Shown here in pieces: positions 22,356 to 35,516 of a stretch of DNA of 64,000 nucleotides; position 1 is the stretch's first letter; the number at the start of each line of letters is the position of its first letter. The stretch is taken from assembly GCA_016758965.1 (NCBI GenBank), contig JAEPRB010000002.1:1-64000 (forward strand). Reading direction: 5' to 3'. Source of the stretch: Circinella minor (Eukaryota; Mucoromycota; Mucoromycetes; Mucorales; Lichtheimiaceae). The notes under the pieces were generated by a model. That model worked only from the letters and a program-made list of their open reading frames with translations, was not told where the DNA came from and searched no databases. The position numbers were made by a program, and so were the translations under genes.

Positions 22356-23460
22356 ATGGCATTTGGATTCTTTTCTGCTGTTTATGATGACCAAGGAACT
22401 ATGGACGATGGTAAAGTCCCGCGATTTATAAAAAATAAATAATAATAATAAAAACTCATGCATAATTTGGGCGGGAATACTTCCTACTAGGTACTTGGAA
22501 ATTCTGTGGTCTCGACAGAATGCAACGACTCTATGCATTTGGTGCTTGGTAAGTGGTTATATTTTATATAACGTTCTCTTCTTCTATAAAACGTTTTTGG
22601 GCTAATGATATATATATATATATATATTTAATGATATAGTTTCGTTGTGGGTATGTTTATATCGATTTTGGTATGTATCATGAGTGAAAGGAAAAAGGAC
22701 CCGGAGAAAAAAAAAAGAACCGTGGATAATACAGTTGATATTTTTTTAATTAACGTTTCTATATAGTCAACTCTATTCTTGTTAAGTGCAAATGTACCAG
22801 GATTCGCTATTTTATATAGTATTGGTAACTTGTTATCCATAATGAGGTAAAATAAAATCTTAAAGATGGGATCAAAAGAAGCGACTTTACAAGTATGATT
22901 TGAGAACTTAAAAAAACATGTGACTCCTTCCTTTCATGTTCTATAGTTTGACATTTATTGTTGGTATTCCTAAACTGATTAAAACTATGTTTGCACCAGG
23001 TAAAGTATATTATTTTAAACAAAGAAATGGAAAAGAGAGAAAGAAAAGATAACTTATATATCAATTATAATTTTTATTTAGTTCGGTTCTGGGCAACTAC
23101 AGTTTATTTGGTATTACTTGTATTAACATTAGTTCTGTCTATTTGGGTAAGTTTCATATACTGATATATATAAACTTGGAATAGATGATATCTTTATATA
23201 TATAATAACTCGTGATTATTTGTTAACTTTTATATTCTAGCTTAAAATTTTTGTTCTTTCCCTTGTTATGGTCATTATTCAATTCTGTGCAATGGTCTGG
23301 TATGCGTAAGTATTAATATTTTTTTAATGGATGGTTTAAGGTTATCTCATGAGACTATGGTTACTGAATGAATGAATTAATATTATATAGTGCAAGTTAT
23401 ATTCCCTATGGTCGTGAACTTATTCGACGATTCTTTGGAAGTTGTATCACTTCTATATAA
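22356..23460 (+). CDS. SFT2: SFT2-family Golgi vesicle-transport membrane protein
   Basis: Small tetraspan protein of the Got1/SFT2 family, which helps endosome-to-Golgi vesicle fusion together with the SNARE Sed5 in yeast. Eight exons: 22356-22410, 22491-22548, 22640-22670, 22767-22846, 22947-22999, 23082-23146, 23241-23305, 23391-23460; 158 residues, a usual family length. A short cytosolic start (GTWKFCGLDRMQRLYAFG) is followed by four hydrophobic segments. Family strings: FAILYSIGNLLSIMS after helix 2, FIVGIPKLIKTMF and RFWATTVYL before helix 3, and the C-terminal WYAASYIPYGRELIRRFF. All splice phases agree. Confidence 0.92.
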
Positions 23461-23722
23461 ACAAACTATCTTTATATATTATATATTCAGCACTGTCACT
23501 GTTACCATCATATATTATACATATATATATATATATATAACCACAACAATGAAACCAGTTTAATCCACTTTCAACCGTTTATCCGCACTTGATAATTCCA
23601 CCGACTCTTCCCGTTATTTTTTTTTTCTTTTCTATAAAAAAATAATATTCTTTATCTAATAATTTTTGTACTTTATACAATTTCTTTAAAAAATACACAT
23701 ACATTATTACTATTATATAATA

Positions 23723-25193
23723 TTACAATTTATATGGCATTGTATGACTATTTAGGGCAGCATGAATATTTTCAAGACACATGGAAGCCATACGTTCACG
23801 GGTTTCAAATGTCGCGCTTGCTGAAATTGAGAAAGTGGGGAAATCTTTAATTTAGTTACCGCTGTATTAAATAAGCAAGAAAAAAAAAGGTTTGTAAATA
23901 AACTTACCAATATGTGGTAAAATAATACAATTGGGTAATTGATAAAGTTTATGACTTGGATCAAGTGGTTCTGGTGATGTTACGTCTAAACCAGCAGAGG
24001 CAATCAAATTTTCCTCTAATGCGCGTGCTAATGAGGAGGCAAAATTGTTTATTAGAATATTATATATATCGTATTCTTTTATATACATTAAAGTTAATGG
24101 ATTACTTACTAAGATCATCTTGTTGAACAATACCACCACGAGCAGTGTTTACAAATACCTATTTAAAGATATTATATAAATATAAATATTTATATAATTC
24201 TATATACCTCAATCCATATAAATACAAATACAATATAATTCCACAACTTACAGTATTCTTCTTCATCTTTTTAAATGCTTCATAGTTAAACATTTCCTTT
24301 GTTTCGGGTGTCAATGCACAACAAACAATAACAAAGTCTGCTTCTGAAAGAACATCACTTAATTCACTCTTAAATTCCGCACTTGGTAAACGTTCTTTCA
24401 GTTCTGGTTTTTCTCGACGACCCCAATATAAAATACGAGAAACACCGAATGGTTTAAGACGATGGGCTACAGCTTCACCAATACGGCCCATACCAATAAT
24501 ACCAAGTGTTTTACCCGTGAACTGTGCTCCACATAACCAAGTAGGTCTCCATGCTCCCCACTACACAAAAATTAATTATATTTTCGGTTTAATAACAACA
24601 ATAAAAAAATGGATGAAAGAAATGAATTTCTTTTTTTAATAGTTACCTCGCCCTGAGAAGCAGCATTCATGCCTTCTTTCATGCGACGTGCAGCAGCCAA
24701 AGTCAACAATACAGTCAAATCAGCTGTAGCATCAGTTAATACATCTGGTGTATAACCAAGAGGAATTTTACGTTTATTAAGTTCTTCTACATCCACATGA
24801 TCAAAACCGACACTCATGGTAGCGACGACTTTTAATTGTGGACCTATTCTTCCCCGCAATTTTTTTTTAGGTTAATAATTGATATGATCCCTACACAATT
24901 TTTTATTATTACCTGCCGCGTCTAAAAGTTCACTGTCGATACGATCCGTTAATAAACAAATGAGAGCATCAGCATCTATACATGTATATATATGAATGAG
25001 TATATAAGAAAGCAACGATTTTACGGGTATATCCCAAGATTCTCAAGAATAGTGCACCTTTAACTTGCTTTAACAACTCATCGCGTGGCATGACGGAATC
25101 TTCTTTCCATTGAACTAAATCATAATTTTGAGCTTCAAGGTGAGCTTGACTTTCTGGAGGAAGAATTCTTGTAGCAACAACTTTGAATGGCAT
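23723..25193 (-). CDS. GRHPR: Glyoxylate/hydroxypyruvate reductase (D-2-hydroxyacid dehydrogenase family)
   Basis: NAD(P)H-dependent reduction of glyoxylate to glycolate and hydroxypyruvate to D-glycerate. Seven exons on the minus strand: 25193-25058, 24975-24913, 24843-24647, 24560-24252, 24158-24110, 24027-23908, 23820-23723; 323 residues, the usual length. Visible motifs: [15 protein letters not shown] (substrate loop), [14 protein letters not shown] (GxGxxG Rossmann turn), YWGRREKPE (R-R after strand 2, which favours NADPH), NTARGGIVQ with the catalytic Arg, [11 protein letters not shown] with the Glu, and [10 protein letters not shown] with the catalytic His. It has no obvious PTS1. Bordering genes are convergent (SFT2 side) and divergent. 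Confidence 0.94.
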
Positions 25194-26293
25194 GACAAAA
25201 GGTACAATACGAATAAAAGAAAGAGAGAGAAAAAAAGAATAAAAAGAAAAACAAGGTACTGGAAACTAGACTCAAAAAAAAAAAAAAGGTTTCTGATACA
25301 AACTATCTCAAGTCGCACCCAAGGGTCAGATATATATTCCGAGAAAATAGGCCGATAAAAAAAGTTATAAACTAAGTTCACTTAGTAAAATCCATATCTG
25401 GGAAGAATAGTGTATAGTGTATAGACTTTTCTTTTCTTTTTTTCGCACGACAGATAAAATTTTAAACATGTCATATTATAAAGTTATAAACCAAAAGAAT
25501 GATAGATTCAATATTAATAGCGTTACTATGGATACCAAAATGATCATTAATATAATGGTTGAACTTGCACCCCATGCAATTCTTATGTCAAATTATAAAA
25601 GAGGACAAAAGTTACAGTTTTTAATTGGGGAAAGAGTTTATATTTTGTGTTGAGACTCTCAAATGCTACTAAAAGATAAAATACACTCATTTCTATTATA
25701 ATTTTTTTCAAGGTTACTTATCGTTACCAAGATAAAAAAATTTCATTTAAACTGTTTATAGATGTAAACTATACAGTTAACATATGGCCGACAGCAATAA
25801 TATCATCAGCAGTATAAACGACAACATGACCCTCTTCAATACCCTCTTCTACGTATCACTATATCTATGTACTATTGTTCTTATTATACCCCACTTATTT
25901 TTTTATTTTGCGCATATAATCTTAAATATTTTACCTCATCTAAATCGTCGCAATATTTCGCAATATTCCTGATCCTCTCCAGGTAATTCTTTCTAGCACT
26001 ACTTGTCATCAATTACTCAAGCACGCATGTAGAAGGAAAAAAAATCAGCTTTCCTCAACATTATCTAATATATAAATCATGCTAATATCATTCCCACATT
26101 ATTTTTTCACGTATTTACTACATAATAAAAAAAATGATGATTACTTGGTGGATGTAATCATGCATAAAAATAACAATTTCCAAATTTGGATCTTTTTTTT
26201 TATCAAACAAATATCGGGATGTTGCTTGCCTATTATTTTTTTTTATTGCTTCTATTTCTTTCTATTTGAACTTTTATATATAAACACATAAAC
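25194..26293. other. Intergenic region between divergent genes
   Basis: Shared promoter space of the reductase and the PITH-domain gene. A purine-rich block (25215-25250) lies just upstream of the reductase start, and TTTTATATATAAA sits at 26271-26283, 11-23 bp before the PITH start codon. Small frames here (25417-25653, 25784-25972) show no domain. Confidence 0.5.
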
Positions 26294-27498
26294 ATGAGTC
26301 ACCATTGTCACGGCGAATCCTGTGAACACGATCACGAAGATTTACCCGAAGCTGGTGATCAATTCTTACTCTATTCACGTATTGACCGAGACAATGTTCG
26401 TTGTCTAAATGAGGCTGTACCTGGTAGTGGCAAAACTGTCATTAAACCTTGGAACGAACGAATGGAGAACGAAAAGGTAATTGAATATTACATGTAAAAT
26501 TCGATCCTTTTTTTCTTTAATATATGTTATTTTTTATAAAACTCATCGCGTCGTGATTTTTATTATAGTTTGTGGAAAGTGATGCAGACGAACAATTGAT
26601 CTTGTTTGTTCCGTGAGTATAATAACAATAATATTTTGATACAGGTGCAGCTCCCCAATACATAATCATCAATATTTCAATATATACAAAAAAAAAAAGG
26701 ATCTTGAATTTTGAATTATATTAATATAGACTCGTTTTATATATATACAAAGATTTACTGGTAGTGTCAAACTTCGTTCGATTTGTTTAAGAACGGATCG
26801 CGGTGATCAAGCCCCTTCTTCAATGAAAGTGTAAGTATCATTTTGGATTAAACTGCATTGCATTTGGAGTTATCTTGATACATGACAATGCTAACGTCTA
26901 TATATAATTCTTGAATAGTTTTATAAATAGGGATGATGTCGATTTTGATGCTGCTGAAAGCTACACACCGGTACAAACTTGGGAACTTGTAGAAGGTTCA
27001 GATGATGTAATCGAATATGCTACAAGGTAAATAAAGTATTTGGTAGATATATATATGATGTTTACATATATTATTAACATACTTGTATATGTAGAATTAC
27101 AAAATTTACAAGTGTTCGAAATATCACATTGTACTTCCCTGAGAATTTTGGAGATGATACAAGTATTATTCGATTTGTGGGTTTCAAAGGTGAATGGACA
27201 GAGGTAAGAAGAATTTTTTTTACTATATGAATGAGAAGACAAGAAATAAAAGAGATCAGTAAAATGACTTATCCATATTATTAATATATCAAATGATTAG
27301 ATCAAACGGGATCCAATTATCACAGGTAAATAATCGTTTTCAAAGTTGAAAGGAAGGAAAAATAATAATAGTAAGATCACATGCTATACTAATGCATCCT
27401 ACCTTCAATTAAAAAAAATAGTTTATGAAGCAAATGCAAACCCTGCTGATCACAAGATACCTGGTGCAGATAACAAGATGGATCATTCTATTCAATAA
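26294..27498 (+). CDS. PITH-domain protein (PITHD1 type)
   Basis: A stand-alone PITH domain, the fold found at the C-terminus of thioredoxin-like protein 1, which docks on the 26S proteasome. Seven exons: 26294-26476, 26569-26612, 26753-26830, 26919-27026, 27095-27203, 27301-27325, 27422-27498; 207 residues. The N-terminal MSHHCHGESCEHDHED is a His/Cys-rich stretch typical of the PITHD1 group. Other family strings: LYSRIDRDNVRCLNEAVPGS, FVESDADEQLILFVPFTGSV, FINRDDVDFDAAE, NITLYFPENFGDDTSIIRFV and GFKGEWTEIKRDPIITVYEA. No thioredoxin domain precedes it. Exact role in fungi is not established. Confidence 0.95.
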
Positions 27499-28952
27499 TA
27501 GATATATCAAATATAAAATAATGTGATCCTTCTAATTTATCTAAACAACCTACTAATTGTCAAGCCAGATGAATAATATATTTCACTTCTTTATTTTTGG
27601 ACCGTATGTAACGGTCATAATTTTATTAATGGTTTCAACACTGGTCATTCAACATTTCTTATTTGTAATATCATAATGGTTGATAAAGAAAGAGTATTTT
27701 CAAATTATTTTGTATTATTCATTAAGGCATTCAAAAAAAAAATTCTTGTGCAAGCAATATACTACATGATAGATGATAGATGTTGATTATTTCTATTCTC
27801 ATTTATACAGTAGTTGCAGTTATTGTTCTATAAAATGTTGCAAGAATAAAAATTGATCTGCGTCTATGAATATATGGTACCACTTTAATAGAAATGGTTA
27901 TGACTTAGCTTCTTTGTAAAGGGCAAAAAAAGATTCCTTAAAACACAATTAATGTTTGGGGATTAAGATATATTTTATTAATGGAAAATGAAACTTGATA
28001 CTAACATTAGTTACGAATAAAGTTGATAAGGTTAAACACCTAGTGCAGAAACTGGATTAAAACCCTTGACCAGAAAAGTTCATGAATTACTGGTTACCGT
28101 CATTAAATGAGTTTATTATGTATTTTAACATACACTACTATAATAACACAAATAACTTCTCCAGACCCATTTTATTCTTTATCTTTATTGTCTTTTTTTT
28201 AATACGTATTCTTTTTTTATATGCTACACCCACAAGGTACTCGAACAACCTAATTATTCCTTGAATATTAAGCTCATATTTTCTGTCCGTTTGTGAAGGT
28301 CTCTCTTTTCCACCATGATCACACTGTATCTGTGATACTTAACGAATAACTTCTTTCAAAGACTTAAGAGGGAAAAGTGGCAGAAGGGTGTGGAAAAGAA
28401 ATATTATTTTTACTTATCTACTAGTACATCAAAAGAACAACAGTTAAAAATTGATACTTCAAGGTAATAAAAAATATCAAGATACATACGTATGTTAAAT
28501 CTTTTTTTTTTTTTTTTGGTTATTATGAAATCTTATTTTCATTATCCGTGATGATTGAAATAAGGTAAATGATGCAATATCTTATTATTCGCTGCAATTG
28601 CGTGACCCTAAAAACGGGTAATCATGGAACGGAAATATTTGTAGGACAGAACCTTAAAAAGTAATAGACTCGTTAAACGTATCAATGCTTATGCTTTTGA
28701 AAAAAATATTTTTTAATATATAATATCGATGTTTTATGATTGATAAAAGTGTATAAGATCTATATTTCAGGAAAAATCCCTGTCTATCTAGATTAAGATA
28801 TGTATAATATAAGCTATACGGCACGGAAAGCAATGAAGAGTGAAAACAAAATTACAAAGTAGAATATACAAGAGAGGAGGAAAAGAAGTTAGAATAAAAG
28901 AAAATGGATGAACTAAAAAAATTAATTGACGGTATCACAAAAGAAGGGTTGT
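27499..28952. other. Convergent AT-rich intergenic region
   Basis: No supported gene. Long T runs, including one at 28503-28518. The 60-codon frame at 28082-28264 is rich in Ile/Phe and starts in AT-rich DNA; not called. Confidence 0.55.
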
Positions 28953-31739
28953 TTAGAGCTTAGCAGCTTGAGCGCCAGCGCCATTCTTCAAACCATCGTG
29001 AACCAAGGGCTTGATGAATTGATCATAACCATCAACAACGAGCTTTTTATTGAGTGGTTCATTCTCGGCTTGGCGTGTATATTCTTGGTATCTATAAAAT
29101 AAAATAGAAATAAGTCAGCACATTATTGTCATATTTCTTTTTCACTAGAAAGAATTTCTGGTACTTACACTTTGCCGTCATAACGACCAAGAGCAGAGTT
29201 GAGATAATAATCAGGAAGAGCGAAAGCATCAACTAATGCAACAGAATTGGGTCGAATTTCTTCTAACAAAGCGATGACTTGTTGCTTTAACATGGCGGCT
29301 TGGTCAGAGTTCAAGTAACCAGAGGTGACGAATTCACCCAATTCTTGTTCAATAGTGTATAAAGCGAACAACGATGCCAAGCTACGGAGAACCTGGAGTA
29401 AGTTGCGGTTTTCGGGCTTAGCCAATCGTTCGTCGTTTTGAAGAGAAACAATGAAAGTACGGACCAACATATATTGGCAGTGAGCGCGAGAGATACGGTT
29501 GATTTCAACAAGCATAGAGTTCCAGGATTGGCCCTTGTTATCAATCAATTCGGCAGTTTTTGCAATACCATAGGCGGCACGGAAACCAAATGCAGCCAAG
29601 ATCAATTCAGGATTGAGCAAATCAGTACCAGTGGTGGCAGGGCACTTGGCATTGGGGTTTTCGAGGTATTGGGTCAAATAGTTGATAGTAAAGTTATATT
29701 CAGAAGCAACTGCCTTACCAGCAACAACGTTACGGTAAGTTTTCAAAAGATAACGAGCAGTTTGTTGAGTCAAGATGTAGTTATCACCTTCCCACTATTG
29801 TTATAAAAATATAAAATTGGCAATTAATATCACAGAAAAAGTTAATTGAATAACTAAACCTATCACCCATCCAGTTAAAAATACTTACAGTAACATTAGG
29901 GAGATAATCTTGATAGAACATGCCCAAACCAGAGAACATACTGTAACCGTGACCACCACATGCTCTGCGCATATCTTCAATCGTGCTAGCGGCCATGGTA
30001 GTGGTGAGCGACTTCAAACCCGAGGAACTGGCATGCAAGTCAGCAAGAAGACCAAAGTTACCCTTAGCCATTTCAGATTGATTTAATTCATAAAGACGCA
30101 TCATATCACGGCCAGTGAAGTAGCATGCATATGCAGAAGCGATAGCAGGCAAAAGACGATATTGTTGCATGGTATAATCCAAGACAGGTGTTTCAATAAC
30201 TGCATTATCCCATTTACGGGGATTGGCAGCATCAACGAATTGCTTACGTACAGCAGAATAACGTACAGCAACGGTAGCAGCTCTTGCAATAGCCATACGT
30301 ACACCTATAATTTTTTTTCGTTGTTACACAAAATAAGGTAAGTAAAATATTCTTTTTCCTGTTTTCCTTCCAAACTATGTTGTACAATCTTCCTTCTCCT
30401 CGGCTTATATAGTATCCGATAAACCTTATTATTTTTCTAAACTTACTCAAAACGATATTTGCACGAACCCAAACCATGGTACCATATGAGAGCTTGGCGT
30501 TTGGTGGCTAAAATAATAAAAATAATAATAGCAAATTGTTTATCAATTGTTAATTCTGAATTATCTTTTATAAATAAATAAATATATTTGCGTATAATAT
30601 AGATTACCTTGACATATTCACCGGATCCAACCTTTACTTGAGAGTATTTAGCCAAGAACGAAACGTGGGGAACACGATATTTATCGAACATAATAAAACC
30701 GTTATCAACACTGTTGAAACCGAACTTGGGACCAAGATCACCGACAGTGACACCGGGCAAAGGTGTATGGTCTTCGAGGCTACGGATTTGAACGCAGAAG
30801 GGATGAGGGCCAAAGTCCTTGCCATTTAAAATAAGACGAGCCATGACAATGGCGTGGTTGGCAGCACGACCAAGACCACCGATCCACCATTTGGAAGCAG
30901 TTAAGGAGGGTGAATGAATTTCGAATTCGTTAGTTTCGTTGATATAAGTAGCAGTAGTTTCCAAACCTTGAACGTTGGAACCGTGGCCAAGCTAAAAAAA
31001 AATTATTATTTTTTAAAAAAGGTAAATTGTCAATAAACCATACTCTTTTTTCTTTCCCATTTTCTCAATTTGCAATTGACTCTTTGAAACCAACCTCAGT
31101 TTGAGCATAACAACCAATGATATGATGCTTCAATGCTGGTTCGAGGAAAAGCTTTTTTTGTTCATCGGTGGTTTGATTCTTCAAAGTAGGAATGAACATT
31201 TGATAATGAAGAGTGAACTATTAAAAAAAAAGACAAAGATAATTACATCAGAATTACATCCTCGAGAATAACATTGCTTTGTATCTTTTTATTATTATAC
31301 TTACAGGGGTAGACATATCGTATAAGAAGTTCGCAATATCGACATCTTGTTGATCCCAGTTGTGTTCCCTAAGAAAAAGAATGCAATGATACACTTAATT
31401 ATTCTATCCGCTTTATATATGTAAAAAAAAAATGTAATAGAATAACGCATCTACGTACTTTGTGAGTTCGATAAGACGCTTATCCTTCCATAAAGAGGCA
31501 GCCATCTTTTCGGGACGGCTATAGTGATAACGATCAGACTTATCAAATGCAGGATCGTTTTCAAGAACATCGAGAACCTTATCCATTTTGTGCAAATATT
31601 CTTCGGTGTACATGATTTTTGAAAGCTCTTTTACGTCAAAGGTTGCCTTTGCACGTTCAGCAGCCAAAAGCAAGTCGCCATCGGGACCCTTTGGTGGAAG
31701 ATTGGGGAATCTGATGGGGGCGTTATTGTCAGTTGCCAT
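28953..31739 (-). CDS. POX1: Peroxisomal acyl-CoA oxidase
   Basis: FAD-dependent first step of peroxisomal fatty-acid beta-oxidation: acyl-CoA to trans-2-enoyl-CoA with release of hydrogen peroxide. Eight exons on the minus strand: 31739-31459, 31368-31305, 31217-31095, 30991-30608, 30507-30447, 30304-29889, 29794-29169, 29091-28953; 697 residues, normal for the family. Landmarks: GCYAQTELGHGSNVQGLETT (FAD/substrate region), KWWIGGLGRAANHA, PGVTVGDLGPKFGFNSVDNG, ACGGHGYSMFSGLG and YLPNVTWEGDNYILTQQTAR, which carries the glutamate-containing EGDN catalytic region. The protein ends AKL, a recognised variant of the SKL peroxisome import signal. The start at 31739 is preferred over an in-frame ATG at 31784, as MATDNNAPIRFPNLPPKGP begins the conserved part. 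The symbol follows yeast; copy number in this genome is unknown. Confidence 0.96.
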
Positions 31740-31804
31740 TTCGAAATGTAAATAAAAAGTGAAAAAAGGTTTCAATGGATGCAAAAAGCGGGGAAAAATC
31801 TGAG

Positions 31805-31812
31805 CTTATATA
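31805..31812 (-). promoter_or_regulatory. TATA box of the acyl-CoA oxidase gene
   Basis: Minus-strand TATATAAG about 66-73 bp upstream of the start codon, a good TATA match at a sensible distance for a strongly inducible gene. Confidence 0.45.
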
Positions 31813-33424
31813 AGAATCGGATCTTCAATGCATTTCGCTTTAGTAATGGACTACCGCTTGGTTACATGGTTTCCCAGAGCATTTCGCTGTGTCAGCAAGA
31901 ACATTATATCATTATCTTTGTTTACTCCGCCCAAATATGTTGAAAAAAAAAATGTGGAGAAAAAAAACGTATCATTTTATTTGAATATCACAAAAAACTT
32001 ATCAATCATATATATATAATAATACAATAATAAAAGAATTCAGAGCGTAATATTATATGAAAAAGTCTGATGAGAAAAAAAAAAGCTGTCAAATTTTTTT
32101 TTTAATTTTGCCACATATACACAAATGTATACGGAAGATTATTTCATCCGTTTTACATCAAATTCACCCTTACAAATCACACAATACATATTTGCCGAGA
32201 CGAAATTTCCTTCTCCACAAATCAAAGCTGACTTGTACAACGCAGCTGTTCCATGTTCTTTTTATCTATCATAGAATACGCCATTGAGATGAAACTACCC
32301 CGCTCAAAAGTGTTTATCCCACATCTTGACCCTTATTTTTTTTTATTACACCGATCATTACCAACGCTTCCCCCCATACCTAAAATGTGTTTACCCGGTT
32401 ATCTCAAAATTATATAAACGGTAAATAAAATACTCCTGTCTCTCGTTTTTTGTAAACATATTATTTAATTTGCTTGAATATTTTTTTGATTGTTTTAATA
32501 ATTATGATTTTTTTTGTTTTATTACGCACAGGGCAGTATCACATGTCAAATTAAATTTTGAAAGCTGAATTTTCTATTGTTGTATTATAAAGAATGGAAG
32601 TTGAATGAAAAAAGTCATACGATTCATTTTTAGGTACTACAAACTTGTTTATTATTATTATCGTTTTTATTACTAGGGGAAATGAAAAAGTCAGAGTGAC
32701 AACAACAACAATCAATAATACACAAGCTGCTGATGGTCCTGTGGTTATCTTCGACACTCTTTATTTGTATCATTAACTTCACATGTTTACATGTTGCTAT
32801 ACCAATTCTTAAAATTAGCCACATTTGATCTGCTTGTCTTTCATGTGCAAGTGTCATATACTGTTATGTTTGCTATGATGATTATCAGCAGTAGATTAAC
32901 ATACTGTCTTAGTTACTGCCTGATCATTGTCGTCGCTACGTTGATTGTCACAGCGGTAACGGAGCAAATCTGAAATTTAGAAAGTGCTTTTCAGGTAAGG
33001 CTTAAATCTAATCTGTCCACTTTACGCTGTATCATCTTTAAACCACTTCATATCATATGATATACCTTTCTTAATTCTAGACTGTTGTCATTCATCAGTA
33101 AAGTTAGTTGGTGAGGTGTTTTTCCCTGCTTTGACTTTTTATTGAAGAAGAATGGTATCCTCGTTATTGTTTTAATAAAAAAAACACTGCTATAAAACTC
33201 TTGAAAATAAATTAGATGTGCTTATGCGACACTACTCCACCGTTTTTTATTATAACAATGAATTTGATTATTATAAATACTTTAGTTCACTGTTTTTGCA
33301 TTATGAGAACAAATTCATTGTTTGGTCCAATAATCTTCTTTGACTCCGCACAAAGAGCATACACGCGTCCCAAAATCCTGCTACAGGGCACCCTTTTTCA
33401 AATAAAGCAACTTCTCGAAATAAA
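31813..33424. other. Intergenic region between divergent genes
   Basis: No firm gene. A possible tiny spliced frame exists (32606-32635 joined to 32698-32776 region) encoding about 41 residues, too weak to call. Short minus-strand frames near 32630-32970 show no domain. The last 120 bp before the SLP2 start carries AT-rich promoter-like DNA. Confidence 0.45.
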
Positions 33425-35516
33425 ATGCAATCTTTACAACGATCGCGTGCTCTAATTCGAGCACAACCCATTAGCACTCGATTAATAGCACAAAATACAG
33501 CAACCAAGGTTAGAATAAATTGAATTTACGAATATATGAATGAGTTAGCTCTTTTAAACAATATAATTTATATACTGATTTTTTTTTCTTCAATGGAATA
33601 GTCAATTATTTGCAATCGAGCTCGATTTTATAGTGGTTATGGTTATAATAATGATTATGATTCTTATGGTTCACCAACACAATTCGGGAATGGCTCTGGA
33701 ACAGGCTGGGGAAATGTAGAACGCAAGTCCTTACCACGAAATACTGTAAGTCTATTATTTTCCTCTACAACAGCACAATTATCAACTTTTTACTAAATCA
33801 ACAAACAACTGCCATTGACAACATTAACAAAATCTTCATAGATTATTAAATTTGTTCCACAACAAGAAGCATGGATCGTTGAACGTATGGGAAAATTTCA
33901 TCGTATGCTTGAACCTGGTCTTAATATTTTGGTACCCATTCTTGACCGTATAAAGTACGTGAAAAGTCTTAAAGAAACAGCCATTGAAGTACCGAGTCAA
34001 AGTGCTATCACTCAAGGTAAGAACTCGTTTTATTGGAAATATATATATATTATATTGTGTGTGTGAAAATAAATGTTTAGAGTCTGTTGGAAAGAAAAAG
34101 GTTTCCGCGGATGTAAAAGAGTTCTCAAAATCATCTGTTGCATGGAAAGATGCTATGGGAACCACGAAAATTAAATCGAAATAAACTTATAATAATATCA
34201 TCATAATACATAAGATAACGTCACGCTGGAACTTGATGGTGTCTTGTATTACAAGATTATGGATCCTTTCAAGGTAAATATTATTATATTCTATTAGCAT
34301 TATTTGTTTTTATAACTTTTCATCCTTGACCTGCTCACGGAGAATTCCCAAACTTTATGTTGTACAATGATGTACCTTTGACGAGTCTAATTCCTTCTTT
34401 CTTTTTCTCAAAACTAGGCTTCATATGGAGTAGAAGACGCTGAATTTGCTATTACACAGCTCGCACAAACCACCATGCGTGCAGAAATTGGCCAAATGAC
34501 TTTGGATCGTACTTTGGCAGAACGAGCTCATCTCAATGCAAACATTGTTGATGCGATCAACTCCGCGTCTGAAGACTGGGGAATTCAATGTCTTCGTTAT
34601 GAAATCCGTAAAGTTCATTATACAAAAAAAAAATATTGATTATTAGAAAAGGAAGAGCTTTATTGATTTTATTATTCTATTTTAGGTGATATTCATCCTC
34701 CTGCCAAGGTTGTTGAATCTATGCATCAACAAGTATCAGCTGAACGTACTAAACGTGCACAAATTCTTGAATCTGAAGGTGATTATTATTAAATGATGAA
34801 ATGGCAAATTGGCGAAATGAAAACGTTAAACAGTAAACTTATGAAATGGTTAGAACGATATAGAAACAACTAACCTCCCTTCATCCACACCCACATTCAC
34901 ACATACTCTCTTGCATGATTATGTAATATAGGTGCACGACAAGCGGCAATTAATGTAGCAGAAGGTCGCAAGCAAGCTACTATCTTAGCTTCTGAAGCCG
35001 ATAAAGCGGAACAAATTAATAAAGCATCTGGTGAAGCTGAAGCCATTTTACTTCGTGCACAAGCATCTGCAAGGGGTATTGAAAAAGTTGCTGTGGCAAT
35101 TAGCAAAAATCGTGGTACCGATGCTGTTTCTTTGACAGTCGCTGAAAAATATGTTGATGCCTTCGGAAAGATGGCTAAGGAAGGAACTACAATGATTGTT
35201 CCAGCAGCAGCCAATGATGCAGCTTCCATGGTTGCTCAGGTAACAATAAGATTCAGTGAACAAGCGAATTAGGAAAAAATGATTTCTAGTATATCGATTG
35301 ATTTTATTTCTCACATTTTTTTTTATTCTTTAGGCTTTATCGATTTATAATACTATTAATAAGCCAAAAGGTCGTGGAAACAATCCACCAGAACTCCCAT
35401 CAGGATCGGATGAAAATAATGGTAACAAGACATCCATCAAGGATGAAATGACAAAGGGTTTAGTTGAGGCTGCTGAACGTGAATCATCATTCCAAGAACC
35501 TCGTGAATCATCGTAA
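33425..35516 (+). CDS. Stomatin-like protein 2 (mitochondrial SPFH scaffold)
   Basis: Inner-membrane SPFH/prohibitin-family scaffold that organises cardiolipin-rich domains and proteases. Eight exons: 33425-33508, 33602-33745, 33842-34016, 34215-34273, 34418-34607, 34686-34778, 34932-35239, 35334-35516; 411 residues. The N-terminus ([20 protein letters not shown]) is a typical mitochondrial presequence. SPFH domain: [88 protein letters not shown] and [15 protein letters not shown] long helix ([19 protein letters not shown]) then [18 protein letters not shown] follow, and a polar tail. A Gly/Tyr/Asn linker of about 25 residues precedes the SPFH domain. The third intron (198 bp) is the longest in the gene. 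Confidence 0.95.
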
